DNA of 64,000 nucleotides from Agromyces laixinhei. Its GTDB lineage: Bacteria; Actinomycetota; Actinomycetes; Actinomycetales; Microbacteriaceae. Position 1 is the first letter of the stretch, and each line of letters starts with the position of its first letter. The notes below the pieces were generated by a model. That model made no database searches, was not told where the DNA came from, and saw only the letters and a program-made list of their open reading frames with translations. The stretch is taken from positions 930,001 through 994,000 of the forward strand of contig NZ_CP040872.1 in NCBI RefSeq assembly GCF_006337065.1, in the 5' to 3' direction. Shown piece after piece: positions 51,500 to 60,498 of the stretch. Both the position numbers and the translations under genes were made by a program.

Positions 51500-53500
51500 A
51501 TGAGCTGGAACGCGGAACCCGCCTGGGCCGACGAGGTCCCGTGGGACGCCGACGAGTTCGCGCCGCCGCCCGACGACGAGTGGGTTCCGCCTGCCGATGA
51601 CGCGCAGTTCGGGGCCGGTCGCCCGGCTGTCGCGGGGCCCACCGTGCCCGCCGCTGCCCGTGCCGCGGCCCCGGCGCGGTTCGACTCGGCCGCCGAAGCG
51701 CTCCACACGGTCTTCGGCTACGACAGCTTCCGCGGCGAGCAGGCCGAGATCATCGCGCAGCTCGCGGGCGGCGGCGACGCGGTCGTGCTCATGCCGACGG
51801 GCGGAGGCAAGAGCCTCTGCTACCAGATCCCATCACTCCTGCGTGAGGGCACGGGCATCGTGGTCTCGCCGCTCATCGCGCTCATGCACGATCAGGTCGA
51901 CGCCCTCGTGCGCAACGGCGTTCGTGCCGGCTACCTGAATTCGAGCCAGTCGTCGCACGAGCGGGCCGGCGTCGAGCGCGCCTACCTCGCCGGCGAGCTC
52001 GACCTGCTCTACGTCGCCCCCGAGCGGCTCGGCACCGAGGCGACCAAGCGCTTCCTCGAGCAGGGCACGATCGCGCTCTTCGCGATCGACGAGGCCCACT
52101 GCGTCGCCCAGTGGGGGCACGATTTCCGCCCCGACTACCTCGCGCTCTCCGAACTCGCCGAGCGCTGGCCCGACGTGCCGCGCGTCGCGCTCACCGCGAC
52201 GGCGACCGAGGCCACCCACCGCGAGATCACCGAGCGGCTGAGCCTCGGCGGCGCCCGGCACTTCGTCTCGAGCTTCGACCGGCCGAACATCCAGTACCGC
52301 ATCGAGGCGAAGCTCGAGGTGCGAAGGCAGTTGCTCGAGTTCATCCGCAGCGAGGGGCGTGACGCCGCGGGCAACCCCGTGGCGGGCATCGTCTACGCCC
52401 TCTCGCGGGCGAGCACCGAGAAGATCGCGGCGTACCTCGCCGAGCACGGGGTCACCGCGCTGCCCTACCACGCAGGCCTTGACGCTGGTGTTCGCCGGCG
52501 CACGCAAGAGCGGTTCCTGCGCGAAGAGGGCGTCGTCGTGGTGGCGACGATCGCGTTCGGCATGGGCATCGACAAGCCCGACGTGCGCTTCGTCGCCCAT
52601 GTCGACCTGCCGAAGTCGGTCGAGGGCTACTACCAGGAGACGGGCCGCGCGGGCCGCGACGGCGCCCCCGCAACCGCGTGGCTCGCCTATGGCCTGCAAG
52701 ACGTCGTGCAGCAGCGCCGCATGATCGACGAGAGCCCGGGCGACCTCGCCCATCGGCGGCGGCTGGCGCAGCACCTCGACGCGATGCTCGCGCTCTGCGA
52801 GACCGTGCAGTGCCGCCGACAGAACCTGCTCGGCTACTTCGGCCAGCCGAGCGAGCCGTGCGGCAACTGCGACACCTGCCTCGAGCCGCCGGCCTCGTGG
52901 GACGGCACGGTGCCGGCGCAGAAGCTCATGTCGACGATCGTGCGCCTGCAGCGCGAGCGCCGCCAGAAGTTCGGCGCCGGCCACCTCATCGACATCCTCC
53001 GCGGCAAGGAGACGCCGCGGGTGCGCCAGTACGGCCACGACGCGCTCGCGACGTGGAGCATCGGGCAAGACCTGACCGACCAGCAGTGGCGCGGCGTCGT
53101 GCGGCAGCTCCTCGCCCAGGGCCTGCTTGCGACGCACGGTGAGTACGGCACCCTGGCGGTGACGGATGCCGCGGCAGACGTGCTCGCGGGCAGGCGCGTG
53201 GTGAACTTCCGCGCCGAACCCGAGCGCGCCTCGCGCTCGCGCGGTCCGAAGGCGGCGACTGCCGCGGCCGACCTCGAACCGGTGCAGGCCGAGCTCTTCG
53301 AGCAGCTTCGCGCGTGGCGTGCCGGCGAGGCGAAGCAACAGGGCGTGCCCGCCTACATCGTCTTCGGCGACGCGACCCTGCGCGCCGTGGCGGTCGCGAA
53401 GCCCGCGACCCTCGCCCAGCTCGACGGCATCACGGGCATCGGCGCCAAGAAGCGCGAGGCCTATGGCGAGGCGCTGCTCGCCGTCGTCGCCTCGGCGTAG
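51500..53500 (+). CDS. recQ: RecQ-family DNA helicase
   Basis: A 666-residue 3'-5' DNA helicase with a 55-residue acidic/Pro-rich N-terminal extension ([18 protein letters not shown]) absent from E. coli RecQ. Core: [20 protein letters not shown], Walker [71 protein letters not shown] and [20 protein letters not shown]. Zinc-binding Cys cluster in [11 protein letters not shown]...[12 protein letters not shown] region [20 protein letters not shown], and a C-terminal HRDC domain [16 protein letters not shown]. The TACACT element six bases before ATG 51500 indicates a leaderless mRNA. Acts in recombination repair and replication-fork restart. Confidence 0.93.
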   Translation: MSWNAEPAWADEVPWDADEFAPPPDDEWVPPADDAQFGAGRPAVAGPTVPAAARAAAPARFDSAAEALHTVFGYDSFRGEQAEIIAQLAGGGDAVVLMPTGGGKSLCYQIPSLLREGTGIVVSPLIALMHDQVDALVRNGVRAGYLNSSQSSHERAGVERAYLAGELDLLYVAPERLGTEATKRFLEQGTIALFAIDEAHCVAQWGHDFRPDYLALSELAERWPDVPRVALTATATEATHREITERLSLGGARHFVSSFDRPNIQYRIEAKLEVRRQLLEFIRSEGRDAAGNPVAGIVYALSRASTEKIAAYLAEHGVTALPYHAGLDAGVRRRTQERFLREEGVVVVATIAFGMGIDKPDVRFVAHVDLPKSVEGYYQETGRAGRDGAPATAWLAYGLQDVVQQRRMIDESPGDLAHRRRLAQHLDAMLALCETVQCRRQNLLGYFGQPSEPCGNCDTCLEPPASWDGTVPAQKLMSTIVRLQRERRQKFGAGHLIDILRGKETPRVRQYGHDALATWSIGQDLTDQQWRGVVRQLLAQGLLATHGEYGTLAVTDAAADVLAGRRVVNFRAEPERASRSRGPKAATAAADLEPVQAELFEQLRAWRAGEAKQQGVPAYIVFGDATLRAVAVAKPATLAQLDGITGIGAKKREAYGEALLAVVASA

Positions 53501-53535
53501 CGCACGCCCGGGTTGTCGGTGGTATTCAGCGACCC

Positions 53536-53575
53536 TTGACCGACGCTCATTCGCGATATACTCTGATCAAAGTAT
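53536..53575 (+). promoter_or_regulatory. promoter and PadR operator
   Basis: TTGACC (53536-53541) and TATACT (53557-53562) give a -35/-10 pair with a short spacer. ATACT-C-TGATCA-A-AGTAT at 53558-53575 is an 18-bp palindrome over the -10, with the regular arms typical of PadR sites. Binding of the PadR protein encoded just downstream would shut off its own gene and the DrrAB pair. Confidence 0.65.
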
Positions 53576-53587
53576 TTGGAGGTGAGT

Positions 53588-54265
53588 ATGTCGCGTCGAC
53601 CGGTGGGCAATCCGCTCGCACTCGCAGTGCTGGCGAGCCTGTGGGAGCGGCCGATGTACCCCTACGAGATCACGACCACGCTGCGTGAGCGTGGCAAGGA
53701 AGACAGCATCAAGCTGAACTTCGGTTCCCTCTACGCCATCATCAAGTCGCTCGAGAAGCACGGCCTCATCGAAGAAGCACGCGTCGAGCGAGAGGGCAAT
53801 CGGCCCGAGCGCATCGTCTACGCGATCACCGACGCAGGTCGCGCAGAGGCGCACGATTGGATGCGAGAGCTCATCGCCGTGCCGGTCAAGGAGTATCCCG
53901 CCTTCGAGGCCGGCCTGTCGCTCCTCGCACTGCTTGCTCCCGATGAGGCGGTCGCGCTCCTGCGCGAGCGGCTCGAGCGTCTCGACGCCGAGCTCGCCTC
54001 CCGGGCCGAGCTCGCCGAGCAATCCGACGAACTTCGACTGCCTGAGCTCTTTCTCGTCGAGTTCCGCTACCGCGTCGCCATGACCCGCGCCGAGCGTGAG
54101 TTCGTGGCCACCATGCTCGTGCGCCTCGAGTCGGGCGAGCTCGGCGGACTCGACGCCTGGAAGGCCATGCACGAGCTGATCGAGTCAGGCGCTTCCGCCG
54201 CCGAGATCGAGTCGCTGCTCGCGCATCACCTGAGGGAAGGAGCCGCAGACCCGCAGCAGCACTGA
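53588..54265 (+). CDS. PadR-family transcriptional repressor
   Basis: A 225-residue regulator starting at ATG 53588 after the excellent site GGAGGTGAGT. The winged-helix domain reads LAVLASLWERPMYPYEITTT, NFGSLYAIIKSLEKHGLIEE, RIVYAITDAGRAEAHDWMRE, the PadR pattern. The C-terminal half is a long coiled-coil dimerisation region (ALLRERLERLDAELASRAEL, FVATMLVRLESGELGGLDAW). It precedes the DrrA and DrrB genes on the same strand and likely represses them, being relieved by an exported hydrophobic drug. It has its own palindromic operator. Confidence 0.92.
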   Translation: MSRRPVGNPLALAVLASLWERPMYPYEITTTLRERGKEDSIKLNFGSLYAIIKSLEKHGLIEEARVEREGNRPERIVYAITDAGRAEAHDWMRELIAVPVKEYPAFEAGLSLLALLAPDEAVALLRERLERLDAELASRAELAEQSDELRLPELFLVEFRYRVAMTRAEREFVATMLVRLESGELGGLDAWKAMHELIESGASAAEIESLLAHHLREGAADPQQH

Positions 54266-54416
54266 CCAGCACGCAGACCGATGGCCCGGATGCGGCAACA
54301 CCCGAGCCATCTCGCAACCGAGTCGTTCAACGTGAATCGAATCCATCCCAGTGCGTACCGCCATTCTACCGGCGCGCGCCTCACGACCGAACGGCTCCCC
54401 ACCGAAGGAGAGCCTC

Positions 54417-55448
54417 ATGGCTGCATCACCCGACGGGATGGCCCTCACGGCCGCCGATCTCGTCAAGACCTACTCCCAGGGGCGCGGCAAGCCGCCGCTC
54501 CGGGCCCTCGACGGGCTCACGTTCAGCGCCGAGGCGAGTACCGTCTTCGGTCTGCTGGGCCCCAACGGCGCAGGCAAGTCCACTACCGTCAAGATCCTCT
54601 CGACGCTCTCGCGAGCCGACGCGGGCACGGCGACCGTCGCCGGCATCGATGTGCGCCGGTATCCCGCACGCGTGCGCCGCGCGATCGGCTTCGTCGCCCA
54701 GAAGCAGGTCTCCGATCCCATGGACACCGGCGTCGAGAACCTCGTGCTCGCGGGTGAGCTGCACGGCATGTCGCCGCGAGCAGCGCACGCTCGGGCCGAC
54801 GAGCTGCTCGATCGATTCGCGCTCACGAGCGCAGCGCGGCGTCAGGTGAAGACGTACTCGGGCGGAATGGCGAGAAAGCTCGACGTGGCGATCGGGCTCA
54901 TGCATCGTCCCGATGTGTTGTTCCTCGACGAGCCGACCACTGGCCTCGATCCCGAGGCGCGTGCCGAGATGTGGGCCGAGATCGAGCGGATGTCCCGCGA
55001 CGAGCGCATGACCGTGCTGCTCACCACCCACTACCTCGACGAGGCCGACCGGCTCGCGAATCGTCTGGCGATCGTCGACGGCGGCCGAGTGGTGGCCGAG
55101 GGAACGCCCGAGCAGTTGAAGAGCGGACTGCGCGGCGACGCGGTCGTCATCGAGGTGCGTGAGACAGGCGATGTTCCCGCCGTGCTCGGGCGCATCGCCG
55201 GAATCAGCGCCCTGCGCGGAGTCGCGGCCGACGGTCGCACCGTTCGAGCTCGAGCCGACGACGGCGCGGCAGCATTGCCGCTCGCTCTCGGCGAGCTCGA
55301 CGCTGCAGGTCTCGCCGTGGCATCCGCCACCGTGTCGCGGCCGAGCCTCGACGACGTCTACCTGGCCCACACGGGCCGTTCATTCACATCGGCGCACCGC
55401 GACGCTGGGCCGTCGCCGGCCGAAGAGCTTCAGGAGGTCGCATCATGA
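54417..55448 (+). CDS. DrrA-like ABC transporter ATP-binding protein
   Basis: A 343-residue ATPase of the daunorubicin-resistance (DrrA) type: Walker A GLLGPNGAGKSTTVKILSTL, Q-loop FVAQKQVSDPMDTG, signature KTYSGGMARKLDVAIGLMHR, Walker B LFLDEPTTGLDPEARAEMWA, H-loop LTTHYLDEADRLANRLAIV. A DUF4162-like C-terminal domain follows (VASATVSRPSLDDVYLAHTG). ATG 54417 after AAGGAGAGCCTC. It overlaps the permease gene by four bases (ATGA). It energises export of a lipophilic compound with DrrB. Preceded by the PadR repressor. Confidence 0.92.
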   Translation: MAASPDGMALTAADLVKTYSQGRGKPPLRALDGLTFSAEASTVFGLLGPNGAGKSTTVKILSTLSRADAGTATVAGIDVRRYPARVRRAIGFVAQKQVSDPMDTGVENLVLAGELHGMSPRAAHARADELLDRFALTSAARRQVKTYSGGMARKLDVAIGLMHRPDVLFLDEPTTGLDPEARAEMWAEIERMSRDERMTVLLTTHYLDEADRLANRLAIVDGGRVVAEGTPEQLKSGLRGDAVVIEVRETGDVPAVLGRIAGISALRGVAADGRTVRARADDGAAALPLALGELDAAGLAVASATVSRPSLDDVYLAHTGRSFTSAHRDAGPSPAEELQEVAS

Positions 55449-56287
55449 CCACGATCATCACGCCGGCGACGGACGACACGCGATCGGCCGACACCCGCAC
55501 CCGCACCCGGCCGAGTTTCGTTCGGCACACTGCGTACCTCACGCTGCGCCAATTGCGAGCGGCCTGGCGCATCCCCGCGTTCATCCTCATGAACGTCGTA
55601 CAGCCGCTCATCTGGCTGCTGCTGTTCGGTCAGTTGTTCAAGTCCGTCGTCGAGATCCCCGGATTCGGGGGCGGAGAGAGCTACCTCGTCTTCCTGACAC
55701 CGGGCATCGTGATGATGATGGCCCTGTTCGGCAGCGCATGGGCGGGAACCAGTTACATCCAGGACATGGATCGGGGCGTCATGGACCGGTTCCTCACCTC
55801 ACCGACGAGCCGTGGCGCCATGATGGTGTCGACCCTGCTCTATCAGGCTTTGCTCACGCTCGTGCAGTCGCTCATCGTGCTCGGCGTGGCGTGGCTCATG
55901 GGGGCCCGTTTCGATGGCGGACTCGCCGGCATCCTCGTGCTGCTGCTCGCCGCCATGTTGCTGACGGCGGGTTTCTCGGCGCTCTCGAACGCGGCGGCGC
56001 TGCTCGCGCGCGACCAGAACGTGCTGATCGGTATCTCGCAGTTGATCACGATCCCGCTCATGTTCCTGAGCTCAGCGCTCATGGACACGAGACTGGCGGC
56101 CGACTGGGTCGCGGATGTCGCACGATTCAACCCGTTCGAGTGGGCGGTGGTTGCGGGTCGCCAGGCGCTCACCGAGAGCCCCGACTGGGCAGAGGTGTGG
56201 GCGCATCTCGGACTGCTCGCCGCGTTCGCCTCGGTGCTCGCGTGGATCGCGACGCGAGCGTTCCGCGTGTATCAGCGCAGCGCGTAG
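55445..56287 (+). CDS. DrrB-like ABC-2 permease
   Basis: A 280-residue membrane protein with about six helices: FILMNVVQPLIWLLLFGQLF, LVFLTPGIVMMMALFGSAWA, LVQSLIVLGVAWLMGARFDG, LLLLAAMLLTAGFSALSNAA and LLAAFASVLAWIATRAFRVY. The ABC-2 motif GVMDRFLTSPTSRGAMMVST lies in a cytoplasmic loop. Co-translated with the upstream ATPase. Compare the second pair at 59659-61520, which is oppositely oriented; this one has the smaller PadR-type regulator. Substrate unknown. Confidence 0.9.
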   Translation: MTTIITPATDDTRSADTRTRTRPSFVRHTAYLTLRQLRAAWRIPAFILMNVVQPLIWLLLFGQLFKSVVEIPGFGGGESYLVFLTPGIVMMMALFGSAWAGTSYIQDMDRGVMDRFLTSPTSRGAMMVSTLLYQALLTLVQSLIVLGVAWLMGARFDGGLAGILVLLLAAMLLTAGFSALSNAAALLARDQNVLIGISQLITIPLMFLSSALMDTRLAADWVADVARFNPFEWAVVAGRQALTESPDWAEVWAHLGLLAAFASVLAWIATRAFRVYQRSA

Positions 56288-56430
56288 CACTGGGATCGAC
56301 TCCGACTGGGCCGACCCGCTCGTCTCCGGTCACGCCCGCACCTCGCTCAACGCCCTCGCGGCGGCATCGGTCGCCGCGCTACCATCGGCCCAGAGCCGTC
56401 GCACCGATGCGGCGACGATGGGGGTGCATC

Positions 56431-56850
56431 ATGGCTGAAGCAGTGAGTCGACCGGTCGGGGTTGCAATCGTCTCGATTCTGGCGTTGCTCTCGGGCGTCA
56501 TCGACATCATCTCGGGCGTACTGCTCATCTTCCGGGCAGACGATCCCGCGGTGGCCGCCGCGTTCGGCGGGTCGGGCGGTGTGTTCGCGGCGTCGATCGG
56601 GGGCATGGTGCTCGGGGCGATCGTCGTGATCCTCGCCTTCGGCCTCTGGGTCGGCGGCGGGTGGGCGCGCATGATCATCACGGTGCTCCAGGCGCTGTCG
56701 CTCATCCAGTCGCTGTTCCTCGCGGTGGCGAACCTCGGCCACCCGGTGGGCGAGTGGGCGAGCGTGCTGGTCTCGGCGATCATCCTGATCCTGCTCTGGA
56801 CCCACTCGGCGAGCGCGTACTTCCGAAGCGCCGAGACGGCGTTGCGCTAA
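56431..56850 (+). CDS. small four-helix membrane protein (paralogue 1)
   Basis: A 139-residue membrane protein: VGVAIVSILALLSGVIDIIS then GVLLIFRADDPAVAAAFGGS, FAASIGGMVLGAIVVILAFG, IITVLQALSLIQSLFLAVAN and WASVLVSAIILILLWTHSAS. The tail SAYFRSAETALR recurs in the next gene as SAFFRH. No known family name. A weak site GGGGGTGCATC precedes ATG 56431. The spacing of 53 bases to the next paralogue suggests a duplicated pair; they may form a complex together. Confidence 0.7.
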   Translation: MAEAVSRPVGVAIVSILALLSGVIDIISGVLLIFRADDPAVAAAFGGSGGVFAASIGGMVLGAIVVILAFGLWVGGGWARMIITVLQALSLIQSLFLAVANLGHPVGEWASVLVSAIILILLWTHSASAYFRSAETALR

Positions 56851-56902
56851 CCTCCTACCAGACGCGCTGCGTTCCGGCGGCGCCGAACTCGGGGGAGTCA
56901 CC

Positions 56903-57298
56903 ATGGCCAACGATCGACCCGGCGGCGTCACGCTCGTCGCCGTGCTCACCTGGATCTCGGGCTTGTTCGACGTCATCGGCGGCACGATCCTGCTGTTCCA
57001 GACGAGTGTCGCGGCGACCGTCGAGCAGTTCGGCGGTGCCAGCGCGCTCATCACCTCGGCGATCATCTCGATCCTGATCGGCCTGATCGTGATCATCGTG
57101 GCGGGCGGGCTGCTGCGCGGCAGCAGCGGAGCCCGCACGATCGTGACCGTCGTGCAGGTGCTCTCGATCGGAACCTCGATCTTCCTCGCGATCGCCCACC
57201 CCGCCCAGGCGATCGGCGAGTTCTTCAGTATCGCGATCGCGGTCATCGTGCTGGCCATTCTCTGGACGGGCCGCGCGAGCGCGTTCTTCCGACACTGA
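56903..57298 (+). CDS. small four-helix membrane protein (paralogue 2)
   Basis: A 131-residue protein related to the previous one: GVTLVAVLTWISGLFDVIGG, TILLFQTSVAATVEQFGGAS, IISILIGLIVIIVAGGLLRG, IVTVVQVLSIGTSIFLAIAH, FFSIAIAVIVLAILWTGRAS, ending AFFRH. Both share an Ile/Leu-rich four-helix layout with a conserved ISG(V/L)(I/F)D(I/V)I in helix 1 and ILWT in helix 4. Function unknown. AACTCGGGGGAGTCACC is a good ribosome site. Confidence 0.75.
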   Translation: MANDRPGGVTLVAVLTWISGLFDVIGGTILLFQTSVAATVEQFGGASALITSAIISILIGLIVIIVAGGLLRGSSGARTIVTVVQVLSIGTSIFLAIAHPAQAIGEFFSIAIAVIVLAILWTGRASAFFRH

Positions 57299-57472
57299 GC
57301 GCCTTGTCGGTATCCCATCGGTGCCGTGGGTCTCAGTTGTAGAGTCCTCACAGTGCCGTCGATGCGTCGTCGCGCCCGTTTGTAGGGCACGGACGCAGGG
57401 TTTCGGTGATGCACAGGCTCGACCTACCGTGGAACGAAGCCCAGACCGCACACGAAGGACGAGACACCGACG

Positions 57473-59602
57473 ATGGTTGACACGGCACCCCGCACCGCAT
57501 CGAAGACCTCCAAGACCACGGCGAGCCGGCCCGCCGGCGCCGCAGCGCCGCACGACCGCCCCGCGGCATCCGTGCCCGCGAACGGCGACACCGCAGCGAC
57601 CCCGCAGGTCGATGTCGCCGCGCTCGGCCGCCAGCTGCTCGGCACCTGGGCCGACCTTCGACTCATCGCCCGCGAGCGCGCCGCGCAGCCGGAGCTGCAG
57701 CGCATCGAGGGCCAGTCGATGGCCGAGCACCGCGAGCGCGTGCTCGGCCAGCTGAAGATCCTCGTCGATCAGGGCGCCATCCACCGCGCATTCCCGAAGT
57801 CGCTCGGCGGATCCGACGACCACGGCGGCAACATCGCCTCATTCGAAGAGCTCGTGATCGCCGACCCGAGCCTGCAGATCAAGGCGGGCGTGCAATGGGG
57901 TCTCTTCGGCGCCGCCGTGCTGCATCTCGGCACCGAGCACCACCACATGACCTACCTGCCCGACATCATGTCGATGAAGGTGCCCGGCGCATTCGCGATG
58001 ACCGAGACCGGTCACGGTTCGGATGTCGCGGCGATCGGCACCACCGCGACCTACGACGAGGCCAAGCAGCAGTTCGTCATCAACACGCCCTTCCGCGGTG
58101 CGTGGAAGGACTACCTCGGCAACGCCGCGCTGCACGGTACGGCCGCGGTCGTCTTCGCGCAGCTCATCACCAAGGGCGTCAACCACGGCGTGCACGCGTT
58201 CTACGTGCCGATCCGGGGCGTGAAGGGCGGCTTCCTCAAGGGCGTCGGCGGCGATGACGACGGGCTGAAGGGCGGCCTCAACGGCATCGACAACGGGCGC
58301 CTGCACTTCACGAACGTGCGCGTGCCGCGAGAGAACCTGCTGAACCGCTACGGCTCGGTCGCCGAAGACGGCACCTACTCGAGTCCCATCTCGAGCCCGG
58401 GCCGCCGATTCTTCACGATGCTCGGCACCCTCGTGCAGGGCCGCGTCTCGCTCGACGGTGCCGCGACGACGGCCGCCGCCATGGCGCTGACGATCGCGAT
58501 CACCTACGGCAACCAGCGCCGCCAGTTCAACGCCGCGAGCGACACCGACGAAGAGGTGCTGCTCGACTACCAGCGCCACCAGCGCCGACTGCTGCCGAAG
58601 CTCGCGACGACGTACGCGCAGGTCTTCGCGCACGACGAGTTCCTCGTGAAGTTCGACGCCGTCTTCTCGGGCGCGGCCGACACCGACGACGATCGTCAAG
58701 ACCTGGAGACGATCGCCGCCGCGCTGAAGCCCCTCTCGACCTGGCACGCGCTCGATACCCTGCAGGAGGCTCGCGAGGCGACCGGCGGGGCCGGCTTCCT
58801 CTCGGAGAACCGCATGGTCGGTCTGCGTCAGGACCTCGACATCTACGCGACGTTCGAGGGCGACAACAACGTGCTGCTGCAGCTCGTCGCCAAGCGCCTG
58901 CTCACCGACTTCTCGAAGCAGTTCGCGAAGGCCGATGCCGGCGCCATGGCCCGCTACGTCGTCGCACAGACGGCCGACCGTGCGTATCACGGCACGGGGC
59001 TCCGCAGCCTCGCGCAGACCATCGCCGACTTCGGTTCGACGGCGCGCTCGGTCTCGGAGCTCCGCGACGAACCCGCCCAGCGGGAACTGCTCACCGACCG
59101 GGTCGAGACCATGATCTCCGAGATCGCCGGCCGCCTGCGCGATGCGCGGAAGCTCCCGAAGGCCGAGGCCGCCGCGGCGTTCAACCGCAACCAGAACGAG
59201 CTCATCGAGGCGGCACGGGCGCACGGCGAACTGCTGCAGTGGGAGGCGTTCACCCGCGCACTCGCGAAGACCGCCGACCCCGGCACGAAGCAGGTGCTCA
59301 CGTGGGTGCGCGACCTGTTCGGCCTCGGCCTCGTCGAGAAGCACCTCGCCTGGTACCTCATCAACGGCCGGCTCTCGCCGAAGCGCGCGCAGGCCGTCAC
59401 CGCCTACATCGACCGGCTGCTCGAGCGGTTGCGCCCGCATGCGCAAGATCTCGTGGACGCGTTCGGCTACGGCCCCGAGCACCTGCGCGCGAAGATCGCG
59501 TCGGGTGCCGAGCAGGAGCGTCAGGACGAGGCTCGGGCGTACTACGCCGAACAGCGCGCGGCGGGCACGCTGCCCGTGCCCGAGAAGTCGAAGAAGAAGT
59601 AG
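57473..59602 (+). CDS. acyl-CoA dehydrogenase/oxidase-family protein
   Basis: A 709-residue flavoprotein, longer than typical acyl-CoA dehydrogenases (about 390) and close to peroxisomal-type acyl-CoA oxidases. Conserved segments: DPSLQIKAGVQWGLFGAAVL, FAMTETGHGSDVAAIGTTAT, HGVHAFYVPIRGVKGGFLKG, RRFFTMLGTLVQGRVSLDGA, AREATGGAGFLSENRMVGLR and DLDIYATFEGDNNVLLQLVA. The first 45 residues are low-complexity (SKTTASRPAGAAAPHDRP). After 440 a C-terminal oxidase-like helical region follows. It probably starts beta-oxidation of long acyl-CoA, donating electrons to O2 or ETF; which is not shown. A strong terminator follows at 59617-59650. Confidence 0.88.
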   Translation: MVDTAPRTASKTSKTTASRPAGAAAPHDRPAASVPANGDTAATPQVDVAALGRQLLGTWADLRLIARERAAQPELQRIEGQSMAEHRERVLGQLKILVDQGAIHRAFPKSLGGSDDHGGNIASFEELVIADPSLQIKAGVQWGLFGAAVLHLGTEHHHMTYLPDIMSMKVPGAFAMTETGHGSDVAAIGTTATYDEAKQQFVINTPFRGAWKDYLGNAALHGTAAVVFAQLITKGVNHGVHAFYVPIRGVKGGFLKGVGGDDDGLKGGLNGIDNGRLHFTNVRVPRENLLNRYGSVAEDGTYSSPISSPGRRFFTMLGTLVQGRVSLDGAATTAAAMALTIAITYGNQRRQFNAASDTDEEVLLDYQRHQRRLLPKLATTYAQVFAHDEFLVKFDAVFSGAADTDDDRQDLETIAAALKPLSTWHALDTLQEAREATGGAGFLSENRMVGLRQDLDIYATFEGDNNVLLQLVAKRLLTDFSKQFAKADAGAMARYVVAQTADRAYHGTGLRSLAQTIADFGSTARSVSELRDEPAQRELLTDRVETMISEIAGRLRDARKLPKAEAAAAFNRNQNELIEAARAHGELLQWEAFTRALAKTADPGTKQVLTWVRDLFGLGLVEKHLAWYLINGRLSPKRAQAVTAYIDRLLERLRPHAQDLVDAFGYGPEHLRAKIASGAEQERQDEARAYYAEQRAAGTLPVPEKSKKK

Positions 59603-59616
59603 CACCCCGATCACCG

Positions 59617-59650
59617 CGAGGGCCGGGCATCCGCGGATGCCCGGCCCTCG
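59617..59650. terminator. terminator between convergent genes
   Basis: CGAGGGCCGGGCATCC (59617-59632) and GGATGCCCGGCCCTCG (59635-59650) pair perfectly across the two-base loop GC. It lies between the acyl-CoA gene stop and the permease stop and could end both. Confidence 0.85.
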
Positions 59651-59658
59651 TCGCAGCG

Positions 59659-60498
59659 TCAGCGGCGCAGTCGCCGGTACGCGCTCGCGGCCAGCGGCAG
59701 GAAGACGGCGGTGATCACGAGCGGCCAGACGGATGCCGCGAGCACGGCGTTCTCGGCGAGCCACCCGCTCGTCGCACCCGTGGGGTTCCCGAACAGCTCG
59801 CGGGTCGCCGTCGCGGTCGCCGACACCGGGTTCCACTCGGCGATCACGCCGAGCCAGCCCGGCATCGTCTCGGCCGAGACGAACACGGTCGACAGGAACC
59901 CGATCGGCCAGACGAGCACCTGCACCGCGGTCGTCGCTCCGGCACTGCGGAACCGCAGGCCGAGGAAGATGCCGAGCCAGAGCAGTGCGAAGCGGAGCCA
60001 CAGCAGCAGCACGATGCCGAGCGCGATCTCGCCGGGGCCGGTGGTCGGCCGCCACCCGATGAGCAGGCCGCCGAGCATGAGCACGCCGAGGCTCAGCGCC
60101 GAGGAGGCGAGGTCGGCGATGGCCCGGCCGAGCGCGACCGAGGCGCTCGCGATCGGCAGCGAACGGAACCGATCGGTGATGCCGCGCTTGGCATCCTCGG
60201 CCATGGCGGTCATGGTCGACTCGAGTCCGAAGAGCATCGTGAGCGCGAACATGCCGGGCAGCAGGAACGCGATGTAGTCGCCGCCGCCCGGAAGCTCGAT
60301 CGCGCCGCCGAAGAGGAACCCGAACATCAGGATGAGCATGATGTTGAAGGCGAGCCCGAACACGATGCCCCAGGGCTCCCGAATCCAGTGCAGCATGTCG
60401 CGTTCGGCGATCAGCCAGCCTTCCCGGGCGGCGTTCGGGCGACGGTCGCGCGTGCGCGATGCGTCGGTGACGGCGGTGGGCGGGGTGACGGCGGTCAT
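59659..60498 (-). CDS. DrrB-like ABC-2 permease (second system)
   Basis: A 279-residue permease with six helices: FGLAFNIMLILMFGFLFGGA, LLPGMFALTMLFGLESTMTA, LGRAIADLASSALSLGVLML, WLRFALLWLGIFLGLRFRSA, VQVLVWPIGFLSTVFVSAET and AENAVLAASVWPLVITAVFL. The ABC-2 motif reads GITDRFRSLPIASASVALGR. It overlaps the ATPase gene by four bases. Divergently regulated by the TetR gene at 61603. Substrate unknown; the family exports drugs, lipids or natural products. Confidence 0.9.
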   Translation of the reverse strand: MTAVTPPTAVTDASRTRDRRPNAAREGWLIAERDMLHWIREPWGIVFGLAFNIMLILMFGFLFGGAIELPGGGDYIAFLLPGMFALTMLFGLESTMTAMAEDAKRGITDRFRSLPIASASVALGRAIADLASSALSLGVLMLGGLLIGWRPTTGPGEIALGIVLLLWLRFALLWLGIFLGLRFRSAGATTAVQVLVWPIGFLSTVFVSAETMPGWLGVIAEWNPVSATATATRELFGNPTGATSGWLAENAVLAASVWPLVITAVFLPLAASAYRRLRR

